A stretch of DNA of 64,000 bases from Rhizobium sp. CCGE531 (GTDB lineage Bacteria > Pseudomonadota > Alphaproteobacteria > Rhizobiales > Rhizobiaceae), in contig NZ_CP032685.1 in the NCBI RefSeq assembly GCF_003627795.1, forward strand, positions 868,001 through 932,000. Direction: 5' to 3'. This document shows positions 1 to 8,789 of this stretch, piece by piece (positions within the stretch are counted from its first letter, which is position 1; each line of letters opens with the position of its first letter). The notes under the pieces are model-generated. The model saw only the letters and a list, made by a program, of their open reading frames with translations. It was not told where the DNA came from and made no database searches. The translations under genes were made by a program, and so were the position numbers.

Positions 1-372
1 TGACGATAATGGCACAGGGCTGCCAGGAGAGCATGTCGCGAATGATGTCGCGCTCCTTTGCCATGTCATAGTCGGAGATGCCAAACACGGCCTGCATGCC
101 GGAACCGTCCAACCCGGCGGAAATGCCGGCAAGAATCTCCGGAAAGACGATGTTCGACATGCTGGGAACGACGACGGCCACCAGACTGGTACGCTGCGAG
201 GACAGCGAGAGCGCCAGCCTGTTGCCCACATAGTTCATCCGTGTTGCCGCCTCGATGACCCTGTCGCGCGTCTCGCTGGAGACGTCAGCCACGCCGCGCA
301 GGGCGCGCGAAGCCGTCATCTTGCTGACGCCCGCTTCGTTCGCGACTTCTTCCAGAGTGGGTTTGCGCATCC
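1..372 (-). CDS. LacI-family transcriptional repressor (N-terminal part, cut by window edge)
   Basis: Sugar-acid-responsive DNA-binding repressor. Only the first 124 codons are inside the window. The start reads MRKPTLEEVANEAGVSKMTA, a textbook LacI helix-turn-helix at about residues 4-25, followed by the hinge-region helix and the beginning of the periplasmic-binding-protein-like effector domain (SLVAVVVPSMSN). It is divergent from the erythronate/threonate operon that starts at 540, and a near-perfect palindrome at 486-513 lies between the two genes, so it probably controls that operon and perhaps itself. The resemblance to gluconate-type (GntR/IdnR-like) LacI proteins is an inference from the operator sequence and context. 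Confidence 0.9.
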
Positions 373-459
373 CCAAGCAACCCTCGATGAACCATAACGG
401 CTGGCACAATGCCGCTCTTCTTCATAGAATGTTTCTCCGAAAAGGCAAACATCGGCCTA

Positions 460-490
460 TTGACAATTCCCGGGAGAATAGGGCTATGTT
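460..490 (+). promoter_or_regulatory. Putative sigma-70-type promoter of the otn operon
   Basis: A perfect -35 hexamer TTGACA lies at 460-465. After a 17-base spacer comes GCTATG (483-488), or after 19 bases TATGTT (485-490), as the -10. The -10 overlaps the left arm of the palindromic operator, so a bound LacI protein would block RNA polymerase. The start codon is at 540, leaving a short leader. Confidence 0.55.
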
Positions 491-513
491 ACCGATACCG
501 GTACCGGTAACAT
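486..513. promoter_or_regulatory. 28-bp LacI-type palindromic operator
   Basis: The left arm is ATGTTACCGATACC and the right arm is GGTACCGGTAACAT. The arms are inverted copies with one mismatch in 14 positions. The outer ATGTTACC...GGTAACAT resembles the known gluconate-repressor operator of enterobacteria. The site sits between the divergent LacI gene and ltnD and overlaps the proposed -10. Confidence 0.75.
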
Positions 514-539
514 GAGCTGAAAATCGTAGAGGTAGCGCC

Positions 540-1448
540 ATGCAGAACACGAAGAAGGCCGCCGTCATCGGCCTGGGGTCCATGGGTTGGGGCGCTGCCC
601 TATCGCTTCTGAAAGCGGGCTTTACCGTGCGCGGCTGCGATGTTCGCAGCGAGGTCCTCGCCCGCCTTGCCGAGAACGGCGGCACACCCTGCACGACGCC
701 GGCGTCGGCGGCGGAAGACGCCGACGCGGTCCTCATCTATGTCGTCAACAGCAAGCAGACCGAGGACGTCCTTTTCGGGCAGAATGGAGCGTTGCAGACC
801 GCGCGGCCCTCGACGGTGTTTCTGCTCTGCACTACCATGGCTCCGAGCGCCACAACAGCCATCGCCGAAAGGCTGGAAGCATCCGGCATGCTCGTCATCG
901 ATGCCCCCGTCTCCGGTGGCCACATTCGCGCCCTTGCGGGCGAGATCACCGTCATGGCGTCCGGCGCGCCCGAGGCCTTCGATCGCGCATCCGGGGTACT
1001 CGACGCCATTTCAGCCAAGGTGTTCCGGCTGGGTGATCGCCCCGGCGCCGGCTCGCATGTCAAGATGATCAACCAGTTGCTGGCCGGCGTGCACATCGCC
1101 GCGACAGCCGAAGCGATGACCCTTGCCGCCAAGGCCGGCATTGACTTGAAAACGCTCTATGAGGTGATCCGCGTTTCCGCCGGCTCGTCCTGGATGTTCG
1201 AGAACCGGGGCGAGCACATCGTTTCAGGCGACTATACGCCGCGCTCGGCGGTCAACATCTTCGTCAAGGACCTCGGCATCGTCACATCGGAGGCCGGCAG
1301 AGCCGGAGCTGTCACGCCGCTCGCCGCAGCCGCGCTCGATCTCTTCATGGAAGCATCGGAAGCCGGTCTCGGCCTCGAGGACGACGCCGCGGTCGCTAAA
1401 ATCCTGGCGCGCAAGAGCGGCGCCAGCCTGCCGGGCGTAAAGGACTAG
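540..1448 (+). CDS. ltnD: L-threonate 2-dehydrogenase (beta-hydroxyacid dehydrogenase family)
   Basis: 302 aa cytoplasmic NAD-dependent oxidoreductase, expected to oxidise L-threonate at C2 to 2-oxo-tetronate. The N-terminal Rossmann motif is GLGSMGWG (about residues 12-19). The family signature DAPVSGG follows at about 121, and the catalytic lysine lies in GSHVKMINQLLAG at about 177. The length is normal for 3-hydroxyisobutyrate dehydrogenase relatives. The assignment to threonate rather than another beta-hydroxyacid rests on the adjacent otnK, otnC, otnI and denD genes. First gene of the operon; the ATG is preceded by AGAGG. The stop is 6 bases before otnK. Confidence 0.87.
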   Translation: MQNTKKAAVIGLGSMGWGAALSLLKAGFTVRGCDVRSEVLARLAENGGTPCTTPASAAEDADAVLIYVVNSKQTEDVLFGQNGALQTARPSTVFLLCTTMAPSATTAIAERLEASGMLVIDAPVSGGHIRALAGEITVMASGAPEAFDRASGVLDAISAKVFRLGDRPGAGSHVKMINQLLAGVHIAATAEAMTLAAKAGIDLKTLYEVIRVSAGSSWMFENRGEHIVSGDYTPRSAVNIFVKDLGIVTSEAGRAGAVTPLAAAALDLFMEASEAGLGLEDDAAVAKILARKSGASLPGVKD

Positions 1449-1454
1449 TAGACA

Positions 1455-2729
1455 ATGACGCTCCTACTTGGCTGCATTGCGGATGACTTTACCGGGGCAA
1501 CCGATCTTGCCGCACTGCTCGCCCGCAGCGGATTGCCGGTTTCGCTGCGGATCGGCGTACCGCAGGAGAAACGCGATCGGAGCGAGACCGCCGCCTTCGA
1601 GGTCATCGCCCTGAAATGCCGGACATCACCGATCGACATGTCAGTAAAACAGGCTCGACAAGCACTGGACTGGCTAAAGGAAGCCGGTGCAAGCCGCTTC
1701 TTTTGGAAATATTGCTCGACATTCGACAGCACGGCCGAAGGCAACATCGGTCCGGTCGCTGAAATGCTGATGGCGGAGACCGGCGCGGCCCAGACGATCT
1801 ACTGCCCGGCCTTCCCGGAGAACGGGCGTAGCGTCTTCATGGGTCATCTTTTCGTCGGCGAGCAGCTTCTGTCGGAAAGCCCGATGAAGGACCATCCGCT
1901 GACGCCGATGCGCGATTCAAGCCTTGTGCGGCTTCTGACGCCGCAAGTGGCCGGCGCAGTCGGCCTTGCCAACCGCAATGTCGTTGTGAAAGGTGCGGCA
2001 GCACTGAGAGTAAAGTTAGCGCAACTCGGCAGCGACGGTGTTCAACATGTGATCGTCGATGCCGTATGCGACGATGACCTCCGCACGATCGCCGCAGCAT
2101 CCTTCGACATGCCGCTGCTGACGGGCGGCAGTGCGATTGCCGGCCAGCTTCCGCAATTCTACATCGAACAGGGTCTCGCCAGCCTCTCCGAACATCGACT
2201 GGCGCTGCCCAAGGTCGCCGGCGGCTCGATCGTTCTATCGGGGAGCTGCTCCGCCATGACGCGCCGGCAGGTTGCCAATTATGCCGGACAGGTCGCCAGC
2301 CTGCGGCTCGATCCGATCGCGCTTGCAGAGGAAAGTGCCGATACCGCGCTGGAATGGCTGCGTCGGCAATCTGCCGATGCGCCGAAGCTCATCTACGCCA
2401 CCGCCGAGCCCGGCGAGGTGCGGCGGGCACAGGAGCAATTGGGCCGGCACAAGGCGGGTCAGGTGGTTGAGGACGCTCTTTCCGAAATCGCCCGCGCGGC
2501 CTTCGATTGCGGCACGCGCCGCTTCGTCGTCGCCGGCGGCGAGACCTCAGGCGCGATCACGCAGGCGCTCGGCGTCACCCATCTGGCGATCGGCCCGGAG
2601 ATAGCGCCGGGTGTCCCCTGGACATTCGCGACAGTCGAGGGAGAGGCGATCGCACTCGCCCTGAAATCGGGCAATTTCGGCGGCGAAGGCTTCTTCATGG
2701 ATGCTTTCGACCGGTTGGAGGCTGCATGA
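1455..2729 (+). CDS. otnK: 3-oxo-tetronate 4-kinase (DUF1537 four-carbon acid sugar kinase)
   Basis: 424 aa ATP-dependent kinase that phosphorylates 3-oxo-tetronate at O4. The N-terminal substrate domain opens with GCIADDFTGATDLA (about residues 5-18), the hallmark of the DUF1537 family. The C-terminal nucleotide-binding domain contains VAGGETSGAI at about 359. Length is as usual for the family. Its stop overlaps the start of otnC (ATGA), indicating translational coupling. DUF1537 kinases with an adjacent class II aldolase and Hyi-type isomerase have been assigned to acid-sugar catabolism, which is the basis for the specific name. Confidence 0.88.
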   Translation: MTLLLGCIADDFTGATDLAALLARSGLPVSLRIGVPQEKRDRSETAAFEVIALKCRTSPIDMSVKQARQALDWLKEAGASRFFWKYCSTFDSTAEGNIGPVAEMLMAETGAAQTIYCPAFPENGRSVFMGHLFVGEQLLSESPMKDHPLTPMRDSSLVRLLTPQVAGAVGLANRNVVVKGAAALRVKLAQLGSDGVQHVIVDAVCDDDLRTIAAASFDMPLLTGGSAIAGQLPQFYIEQGLASLSEHRLALPKVAGGSIVLSGSCSAMTRRQVANYAGQVASLRLDPIALAEESADTALEWLRRQSADAPKLIYATAEPGEVRRAQEQLGRHKAGQVVEDALSEIARAAFDCGTRRFVVAGGETSGAITQALGVTHLAIGPEIAPGVPWTFATVEGEAIALALKSGNFGGEGFFMDAFDRLEAA

Positions 2730-3376
2730 GCGAAGAAGCCGGACTGCGCGAACACATATGCATGATGGCGAAATCGCTTTACGATCGGGGCCTCACCGCC
2801 GGCTCCTCCGGCAATATTTCCGCGCGCCTCAGGGACGGTCGGCTGCTGGTGACGCCGACAGGCAGTTCCTTCGGGCGTCTCGATCCCGCGCGCCTCTCGC
2901 TCTTCGATGCAGAAGGGCGCCTGATCGGCGGGGACAAGCCGACGAAGGAAATGCCGCTGCATTCAGCCTTCTACGAGACGCGGCCGAAAAAGACCGGCGC
3001 CGTCGTCCATCTCCACTCCAGCCATTCGGTTGCGCTCTCGATCTTGCCCGACGTCGATGCCGACAACATGCTGCCGCCCTTGACAGCTTATTCGATCATG
3101 AAGCTCGGCAAGGTGAAGCTTCTGCCCTATTTCATGCCGGGCGATCCGGCCATGGGCGATGCCATTCGCGGCCTTGCCGGCAAGCGCAGCGCCGTGATGC
3201 TAGCGGCGCACGGACCTGTTGTCTCTGCCAAGGATCTGGAGGCGGCTGTCTATGCGATAGAGGAATTGGAGGAGACGGCAAAGCTTGCCATGTTGACGCG
3301 CGGGGCCAATCCTTCGCTGCTGACGGATGCGCAGATCGCCGATCTCGTTCGCACCTATGATGTGGAGTGGGACTGA
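2726..3376 (+). CDS. otnC: 3-oxo-tetronate 4-phosphate decarboxylase (class II aldolase/adducin family)
   Basis: 216 aa zinc enzyme expected to decarboxylate 3-oxo-tetronate 4-phosphate to dihydroxyacetone phosphate, feeding glycolysis. It shows the aldolase/adducin landmarks GSSGNISAR (about residue 26), TKEMPLHSAFYE with its catalytic Glu (about 72), HLHSSHS with metal-binding histidines (about 94), and a third His in AAHGPV. A start further upstream in the same frame would sit inside otnK. The ATG at 2726 is chosen because it overlaps the otnK stop and the MSEEAGLRE start suits the family. Confidence 0.87.
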   Translation: MSEEAGLREHICMMAKSLYDRGLTAGSSGNISARLRDGRLLVTPTGSSFGRLDPARLSLFDAEGRLIGGDKPTKEMPLHSAFYETRPKKTGAVVHLHSSHSVALSILPDVDADNMLPPLTAYSIMKLGKVKLLPYFMPGDPAMGDAIRGLAGKRSAVMLAAHGPVVSAKDLEAAVYAIEELEETAKLAMLTRGANPSLLTDAQIADLVRTYDVEWD

Positions 3377-3378
3377 AC

Positions 3379-4143
3379 ATGACGCGCTTTTCCGCCAATC
3401 TGGGATTCCTGTGGCAGGAGCTTTCCCTTCCCGATGCGATCCGCGCCGCCAAGGCTGCCGGTTTCGATGCCGTGGAATGCCACTACCCCTATGACACTTC
3501 CGCCGAAGCCGTGCGTCAGGCATTGGACGAAACCGGTCTTCCCATGCTTGGCCTCAATACCGCCCGCGGCAATGTCGCGGCTGGCGATAACGGGCTTGCC
3601 GCCATTCCGGGGCGCGAGGACGAAGCGCGTGGCGTCATCGATCAGGCGATGGACTATGCGGCCGCCATCGGCGCACGAAACGTGCATGTGATGGCCGGCA
3701 AGGCTGCCGGCGACGAGGCTCGAACCACCTTCATCGCCAATCTGCGCTATGCCTGCGAACGCGCCGGCAAAGTGGGAGCGACCGTGCTGATCGAGCCGCT
3801 CAACCATCGCGACGCGCCCGGCTACTTCCTGCAGACGGCGGATCAGGCGCTCGAGATCATTGCTGAAGTGGGCGCCGAGAACGTCAAACTGATGTTCGAC
3901 TGCTATCACATCCAGATCATGCAGGGCGACCTGACCCATAGGCTGCAAGCACATATGCCGGCCATCGGCCACATCCAGATCGCCGCCGTTCCGGACCGGC
4001 GCGAACCGGACCATGGGGAGATCGATTACCGTCACCTTCTGCAGTTCCTGGAAACGCTTGGCTATGACAAGCCGATCGGCGCGGAATATCGGCCGGCAAC
4101 CACGACGGACGCAGGGCTCGCCTGGCTGCAGGCATACAGATGA
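3379..4143 (+). CDS. otnI: 2-oxo-tetronate isomerase (hydroxypyruvate isomerase-like TIM barrel)
   Basis: 254 aa AP-endonuclease-2/xylose-isomerase-like TIM barrel. It is expected to convert 2-oxo-tetronate (from LtnD or DenD) into 3-oxo-tetronate, the substrate of OtnK. Metal ligands of the Hyi family are visible: the Glu in VLIEPLNHRD (about 140), the Asp in MFDCYHIQIMQGD (about 174), and the Glu in DHGEIDYRH near 215. The ATG at 3379 has a GGAGTGGGA ribosome-binding site. A GTG four codons earlier is possible. It lies 2 bases after otnC. Confidence 0.85.
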   Translation: MTRFSANLGFLWQELSLPDAIRAAKAAGFDAVECHYPYDTSAEAVRQALDETGLPMLGLNTARGNVAAGDNGLAAIPGREDEARGVIDQAMDYAAAIGARNVHVMAGKAAGDEARTTFIANLRYACERAGKVGATVLIEPLNHRDAPGYFLQTADQALEIIAEVGAENVKLMFDCYHIQIMQGDLTHRLQAHMPAIGHIQIAAVPDRREPDHGEIDYRHLLQFLETLGYDKPIGAEYRPATTTDAGLAWLQAYR

Positions 4144-4242
4144 AACAACGGCCGGCATCCCGGATGCCCGAAGGCCGCCAAAGACATTCACTCGGGAATG
4201 ATCCCGAAGACTGATACCAGCCTATTGGGAGGAAAAGCCGAT

Positions 4243-5229
4243 ATGCATGTTTTGATCTTGGGCGCTGCGGGCATGGTCGGCCGCAAGCTTGTCAACCGCA
4301 TCGCCGCTGAGCCGAAGGCTCTCGGACAGACCATCGAGCGCTTGACGCTGGTCGATGCCTTCCAGCCACCGGTGCCGGAAGCGCTTGCATCCGTATCGAA
4401 GGCCCTGACGATCGACCTTGCGACCGTTGGTGTTGCAGACAAGCTCATCGAAGACCGCCCGGATATGATCTTCCATCTCGCCGCCATCGTCTCCGGCGAA
4501 GCCGAAGCCGATTTCGACAAGGGCTATACCGTCAATCTCGACGGCACGCGGGCACTGTTCGAAGCCATTCGCCAACGAGGCCTGAAATCCGCCTATGCCC
4601 CGCGCGTCATCTTCGCCTCCTCTATTGCCGTGTTCGGAACCCCCTTCCCCAACGTCATCGGCGACGAATTCCTGACTGCGCCGCTGACGAGCTACGGCAC
4701 GCAGAAGGCGATCACGGAACTCCTGCTCGCCGATTATTCGCGTCGCGGCATTTTCGATGGCATCGGCATCAGATTGCCGACCATATGCGTGCGCCCCGGC
4801 GCTCCGAACAAGGCCGCTTCCGGCTTCTTCTCCAACATCCTGCGCGAACCGCTTGTCGGCAGGCAAGCCATTCTGCCGGTCAGCGATACCGTGCGGCACT
4901 GGTTCGCGAGCCCGCGCTCGGCGGTCGGCTTCTTCGTACACGCCGCAACGCTCGACACCGCGAAGGTCGGGCCGCGGCGCAATCTCACCATGCCCGGGCT
5001 TTCGGCGCTCGTTTCCGATGAGATCGACGCCCTGCGCCGCGTCGGCGGCGACAAGGCGGTTGCGCTCATCCGCCGGGAGCCCGATCCGGTGATCGAACGC
5101 ATCGTTTCCGGCTGGGCGACCCAATTCGACGCCAAGCGCGCGAGCAATCTCGGCTTCAAGGCAGAACAGAGCTTTGACGAGATCCTGCGGGCGCATATCG
5201 AAGACGAACTCGACGGGAGGGTCGCATGA
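4243..5229 (+). CDS. denD: D-erythronate 2-dehydrogenase (NAD-dependent epimerase/dehydratase fold)
   Basis: 328 aa extended SDR expected to oxidise D-erythronate at C2. The Rossmann glycine motif is [12 protein letters not shown] at the N-terminus, [12 protein letters not shown] follows at about 75, and the catalytic YxxxK is YGTQKAITE at about 150. The start at 4243 is preceded by GGGAGGAAAA, which is why it is preferred over an in-frame ATG at 4198. A 99-base gap after otnI contains small GC hairpins, so expression may be partly independent. Having both DenD and LtnD suggests growth on both stereoisomeric tetronates. Confidence 0.84.
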   Translation: MHVLILGAAGMVGRKLVNRIAAEPKALGQTIERLTLVDAFQPPVPEALASVSKALTIDLATVGVADKLIEDRPDMIFHLAAIVSGEAEADFDKGYTVNLDGTRALFEAIRQRGLKSAYAPRVIFASSIAVFGTPFPNVIGDEFLTAPLTSYGTQKAITELLLADYSRRGIFDGIGIRLPTICVRPGAPNKAASGFFSNILREPLVGRQAILPVSDTVRHWFASPRSAVGFFVHAATLDTAKVGPRRNLTMPGLSALVSDEIDALRRVGGDKAVALIRREPDPVIERIVSGWATQFDAKRASNLGFKAEQSFDEILRAHIEDELDGRVA

Positions 5230-6002
5230 CGGAGGTGTCAGCGCACATGCAGAACGCAATCGCCTTGGTGACAGGCGGCGGCACGGGTATCGGCCGCGCC
5301 ATCGCCAAGGCACTCGGCTCGGCCGGCTTCAAGGTCGTCATCTCGGGCCGTCGGGCCGACGTTCTGGAAAAAGCCGCCCGCGAGCTCACCGAGGAAACCG
5401 GGGCGGAATTTCTTGCCGTTACGGCCGATGTCAGCGACCCCAACTCGGTCCGCAGCCTCTTCGATGCCATTGCCGGCCACTTTGGCCGCCTTGACCTTCT
5501 GATCAACAATGCCGGCATGGGCCTGCCGGCCGTGCCGATGGAAGAGCTGAGCTTCGAGCAATGGAGTGCCATTCTCGGCGCGAACCTGACCGGCGCATTC
5601 CTCTGCACGCAGCAGGCCTTCCGGCTGATGAAAGCTCAGGTGCCCCAAGGCGGCCGCATCATCAACAATGGCTCGATCTCGGCCACCACGCCACGGCCGC
5701 ATTCCGCGCCCTATACCGCGACGAAGCACGCGATCACCGGCCTGACAAAATCGACTGCCCTCGATGGCCGTCCTTTCGACATTGCCTGCGGCCAGATCGA
5801 TATCGGCAATGCCGCCACCGACATGACGGCGCGGATGAGCGCCGGCGTGCTGCAGGCAAATGGCGAGACCGCAGCCGAACCGACGATCTCGGCGGAGCAT
5901 ATCGCACGCGCCGTCGTCTACATGGCCACGCTGCCGCTGGATGCCAACGTTCTCTCCATGACCGTCATGGCAACGAAAATGCCGCTCGTCGGCAGAGGAT
6001 AA
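5226..6002 (+). CDS. SDR-family oxidoreductase of the erythronate/threonate operon
   Basis: 258 aa classical short-chain dehydrogenase. The cofactor motif [12 protein letters not shown] is at about 15, NNAG at about 95, and the active-site YTATKHA near 163 has an upstream Ser in NGSISATT. The substrate is unknown. Its start overlaps the denD stop (ATGA) and has GGGAGGG just upstream, so it belongs to the same operon and may act on another tetronate or a related polyol. It is the last gene before a strong hairpin at 6007-6042. Confidence 0.8.
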   Translation: MTEVSAHMQNAIALVTGGGTGIGRAIAKALGSAGFKVVISGRRADVLEKAARELTEETGAEFLAVTADVSDPNSVRSLFDAIAGHFGRLDLLINNAGMGLPAVPMEELSFEQWSAILGANLTGAFLCTQQAFRLMKAQVPQGGRIINNGSISATTPRPHSAPYTATKHAITGLTKSTALDGRPFDIACGQIDIGNAATDMTARMSAGVLQANGETAAEPTISAEHIARAVVYMATLPLDANVLSMTVMATKMPLVGRG

Positions 6003-6006
6003 CAAG

Positions 6007-6042
6007 CAATCGGCAGTGTCGAGGGCACGACGCTGCCGATTG
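6007..6042. terminator. Stem-loop between convergent genes
   Basis: CAATCGGCAG (6007-6016) pairs perfectly with CTGCCGATTG (6033-6042), and an inner GTCG/CGAC pair extends the stem. There is no T tract. It lies 5 bases after the SDR stop and before the convergent protease stop, so it can serve both strands as a terminator or RNA end-protector. Confidence 0.6.
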
Positions 6043-6059
6043 TATGGATGGCGTACGCG

Positions 6060-7022
6060 CTAGATGGCCGGGCGCGCCGAAGGCTTGATTTGCCTTCGTT
6101 CGATCAGGCCACCGACACTGAAGATCAGCACCTCGATCTCCGTGTCGATCTTGTCTCCATCAAGCAGCCTGACGACATCGTCAATGCCGGATACCGCCTG
6201 GCCGTCGATGGCAAGCAGGTAGTCACCCTCCTGCAAGCCGCCCTTTTCGGCCGGACTATCCTTTTCGACACGGCGCAGACGGACAGCCGTCGAATGCGTG
6301 ATGCCGGCCTCCAGCGCGACGCGCCGATGCAATTCGACCGTATCGGCGGCAATGCCGATATAGGCACGCCTGACATGGCCGAAGCGCAGGATCTCGGACA
6401 CAACATGCTTGGCGGTGTTCGAGGCGACCGAAAACGCGATGCTCTGCGCACCCTGGATGACGGCGGTATTGACGCCGATCACCTCGCCGGCGGACGAAAC
6501 CAGCGGCCCGCCGGAATTGCCGGGGTTAAGAGCAGCATCCGTCTGGATGATGTCTTCCATCAGGCGGCCGCTCGCCGCGCGCATCGACCGGCCAAGCGCC
6601 GAGACGATGCCGGCGGTAACCGTCCATTCGAAGCCAAGAGGATTGCCGATGGCAATCGCAATATGCCCGCGCTTCAGCGATTTGGAATCGCCGAGTCTCG
6701 CCCAATTGCCCGGCCAGTCATTGGCGCGGATGAGCGCGAGGTCGGTATCCGGATCGCGCCCGAGCACCCTTCCCTCGACGGTTGCCCCTTCCGGGGTCTT
6801 GATGCGCACGGTCTTTGCGTCATCGACGACATGATTGTTCGTCACAACGAGGCCATCCGGCGAAATGGCGAAGCCGGAACCATGCCCGGCGCGGCCGCCC
6901 AACCGCTCGATCCGGCTGACGGCCGGCCCGACGACGTCGACGGCACTCGATACCGATTGAGAATAGGCATCCAGCAGCCCGGCATCGGATGACGGCTGGA
7001 TGTCGCGATCAATAAAGCCCAT
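6060..7022 (-). CDS. HtrA/DegP-like trypsin-type serine protease with PDZ domain
   Basis: 320 aa S1C peptidase. The catalytic triad is His64 in TNNHVVD, Asp94 in DPDTDLALI and Ser170 in NPGNSGGPL. One PDZ domain occupies roughly residues 225-310. The ATG at 7022 has GGAGGAG ahead of it, and an in-frame TTG ten codons upstream is less likely. Unusually for the family, the N-terminus is hydrophilic with no signal peptide or membrane anchor, and there is only one PDZ domain. A cytoplasmic quality-control role, or export by another route, is possible. It stands alone, 162 bases from the diguanylate cyclase. Confidence 0.87.
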   Translation of the reverse strand: MGFIDRDIQPSSDAGLLDAYSQSVSSAVDVVGPAVSRIERLGGRAGHGSGFAISPDGLVVTNNHVVDDAKTVRIKTPEGATVEGRVLGRDPDTDLALIRANDWPGNWARLGDSKSLKRGHIAIAIGNPLGFEWTVTAGIVSALGRSMRAASGRLMEDIIQTDAALNPGNSGGPLVSSAGEVIGVNTAVIQGAQSIAFSVASNTAKHVVSEILRFGHVRRAYIGIAADTVELHRRVALEAGITHSTAVRLRRVEKDSPAEKGGLQEGDYLLAIDGQAVSGIDDVVRLLDGDKIDTEIEVLIFSVGGLIERRQIKPSARPAI

Positions 7023-7184
7023 GAAAACTCCTCCGACGCGGACGCGTCGCAACGAGGACCGGCAGCAGCTGTGAAAAGCAGGAGGCTGTCAGTTCGACAG
7101 ATTGAAACAGTGGCTACTGAAATGAGGAGAGATCAGGCCAAGTTCAAGAGCCGCGCATGGCCGGTGCGTTTCCGAACCGCCCTC

Positions 7185-8768
7185 TTATCTCAAGCGCCCT
7201 GAAACAGTCTGTTGACGGCGGCCATCGCTCGCCGTCCGCCAGGTATTCCGGCCATTGGCTTTAGCCCGATAAAGGGCGCGATCCGCCTCCTGAACCAGAA
7301 CCTCTCCGTCCTCGCCATTCTCCGGCGCCGCCGAAACGCCGATGCTGATACCGATATCGACCGTCGCGCCCTCGACGCGAAACGAGGATTTGAAGGCAGC
7401 AATGCAACCCTTGGCCACATCGGCGATATCGCCCACTTCCCCGATCATCAGGATGGCAAATTCATCGCCGCCCAAGCGCGCAACCATATGGCCTCTGGCC
7501 GCACCGCGCAGCCGCTCGGCCACCATCTTGAGAACCTCATCGCCAGCCGCATGCCCGAAAGTGTCATTGACCGGCTTGAACCCATCTAGATCAAGGCAGA
7601 AAACAGCGATGCCCTTTCCACAGTTCATCTTCAAGGCTTCATCGAGGGCCTTGTAGAAGCACATCCGGTTCGGCAATCCGGTCAGCATGTCATGTCGTGC
7701 CAGTCGATTGGCTTCGGCCTCGGCGAGAATGCGGTCGCTGACATCGGCGATGGTCAGCAGGAGACGACGTTCCAGGCCTTCATGGAGTAGCCGAACGTAA
7801 ACGAGCACGTGGCGTTCCGTCCCATCGGCCACTCTCTGGCGCCAAACGGTTCTCGCCTCGCAATCGCCTTCGAGTTCGAGAAGCCCATCCGCAAAGCGAT
7901 CCGCCTCGCTCTCGACATGCATGTCGCACGCCCTCCAGGAGAGCAGTGTCGCTTTTGCGAAGCCATAGAAGTCGATTGCCGCCCGGTTGACCTGAAGGAT
8001 CTGCAGACTACTGCCATCGCATAGAAGCATCGGCATCGGATTGGCATCGAAAAGCTGGCGCAACCGCTCTTCGCGCTGTTTCAACTCGCTGATGTCTATC
8101 CGCATGCCGATGGCGCCGCCGTCGGGCGTGCGCCGATCATCATGTCGAAGCCATCGCCCGTCCTGGAGCTGCTGCTCCTCCTGCGAAACCGGCTGGCGAA
8201 ATTTTCGCATGCGCTGCTTCAGCCACATATCCTGGTCTTCGACGACCTCGGGCATGCGGCCGCTGGCAAGGCTGATCTTCAAGATCTCTTCGAAAGCGAT
8301 ACCCGGTTTGAGGTGATCGGCGATATCCGGATAGAGCTCGGCGTATTTCTCGTTCCACAGAACGTAGCGATCCCCCGCATCGAAGACGCAAACGGCTTCC
8401 GGCAGCATTTCGATCACATATCGAAGGCGCAGATTGGCCTCTCTCGCCGCCACCGCCGCATGGCGGTCTTCGCTCTCCGGCTCGATGAGAACCGCCGTCA
8501 GTATCCCATGCGCCGAAGGCCAGGTCATCACGCTCACCCGGCAATCCCGTCGATGGCCAGCGCCTGTGACGATCAATGGCTGCGACGCAGCGGCAGAGAG
8601 CGGCCAGTCCGGTATCAAATCCGAAACAGCCAAGTTGCGAGGCGGGCCTGAAAGGGCAAAGAGCTCCCGAGCTCCGGCATTGGCGAAGACGATCGTGCCG
8701 ACAGCGTCGAGCACGAGTGCCGCCATCGGACACGCTTCCAGGAATGCGACGATTTCCGCGTCCAGCAT
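7185..8768 (-). CDS. Diguanylate cyclase with three PAS domains
   Basis: About 527 aa sensor enzyme making cyclic di-GMP. There are three PAS-like modules, at about residues 8-90 (ending near the ALSG segment), 145-255 and 270-380, each opening with a pattern such as FDANPMPMLLCDG. A C-terminal GGDEF domain with the intact active site RLGGDEFAIL completes the protein. The RxxD inhibitory I-site expected five residues before GGDEF reads RGHM, so product feedback should be absent. No membrane segment is seen, which suggests a cytosolic sensor. The ATG at 8768 is chosen, though a TTG at 8789 with GGGGAT upstream is also plausible. No EAL domain. Confidence 0.88.
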   Translation of the reverse strand: MLDAEIVAFLEACPMAALVLDAVGTIVFANAGARELFALSGPPRNLAVSDLIPDWPLSAAASQPLIVTGAGHRRDCRVSVMTWPSAHGILTAVLIEPESEDRHAAVAAREANLRLRYVIEMLPEAVCVFDAGDRYVLWNEKYAELYPDIADHLKPGIAFEEILKISLASGRMPEVVEDQDMWLKQRMRKFRQPVSQEEQQLQDGRWLRHDDRRTPDGGAIGMRIDISELKQREERLRQLFDANPMPMLLCDGSSLQILQVNRAAIDFYGFAKATLLSWRACDMHVESEADRFADGLLELEGDCEARTVWRQRVADGTERHVLVYVRLLHEGLERRLLLTIADVSDRILAEAEANRLARHDMLTGLPNRMCFYKALDEALKMNCGKGIAVFCLDLDGFKPVNDTFGHAAGDEVLKMVAERLRGAARGHMVARLGGDEFAILMIGEVGDIADVAKGCIAAFKSSFRVEGATVDIGISIGVSAAPENGEDGEVLVQEADRALYRAKANGRNTWRTASDGRRQQTVSGRLR

Positions 8769-8789
8769 CTTCTCCCAGTAGGCCTTCAA

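Noticed and set aside
6048-6992. Plus-strand frame of 314 codons over the protease gene
   Set aside because: Antisense shadow of the HtrA-like gene; its translation has no family features while the opposite strand has the full catalytic triad.
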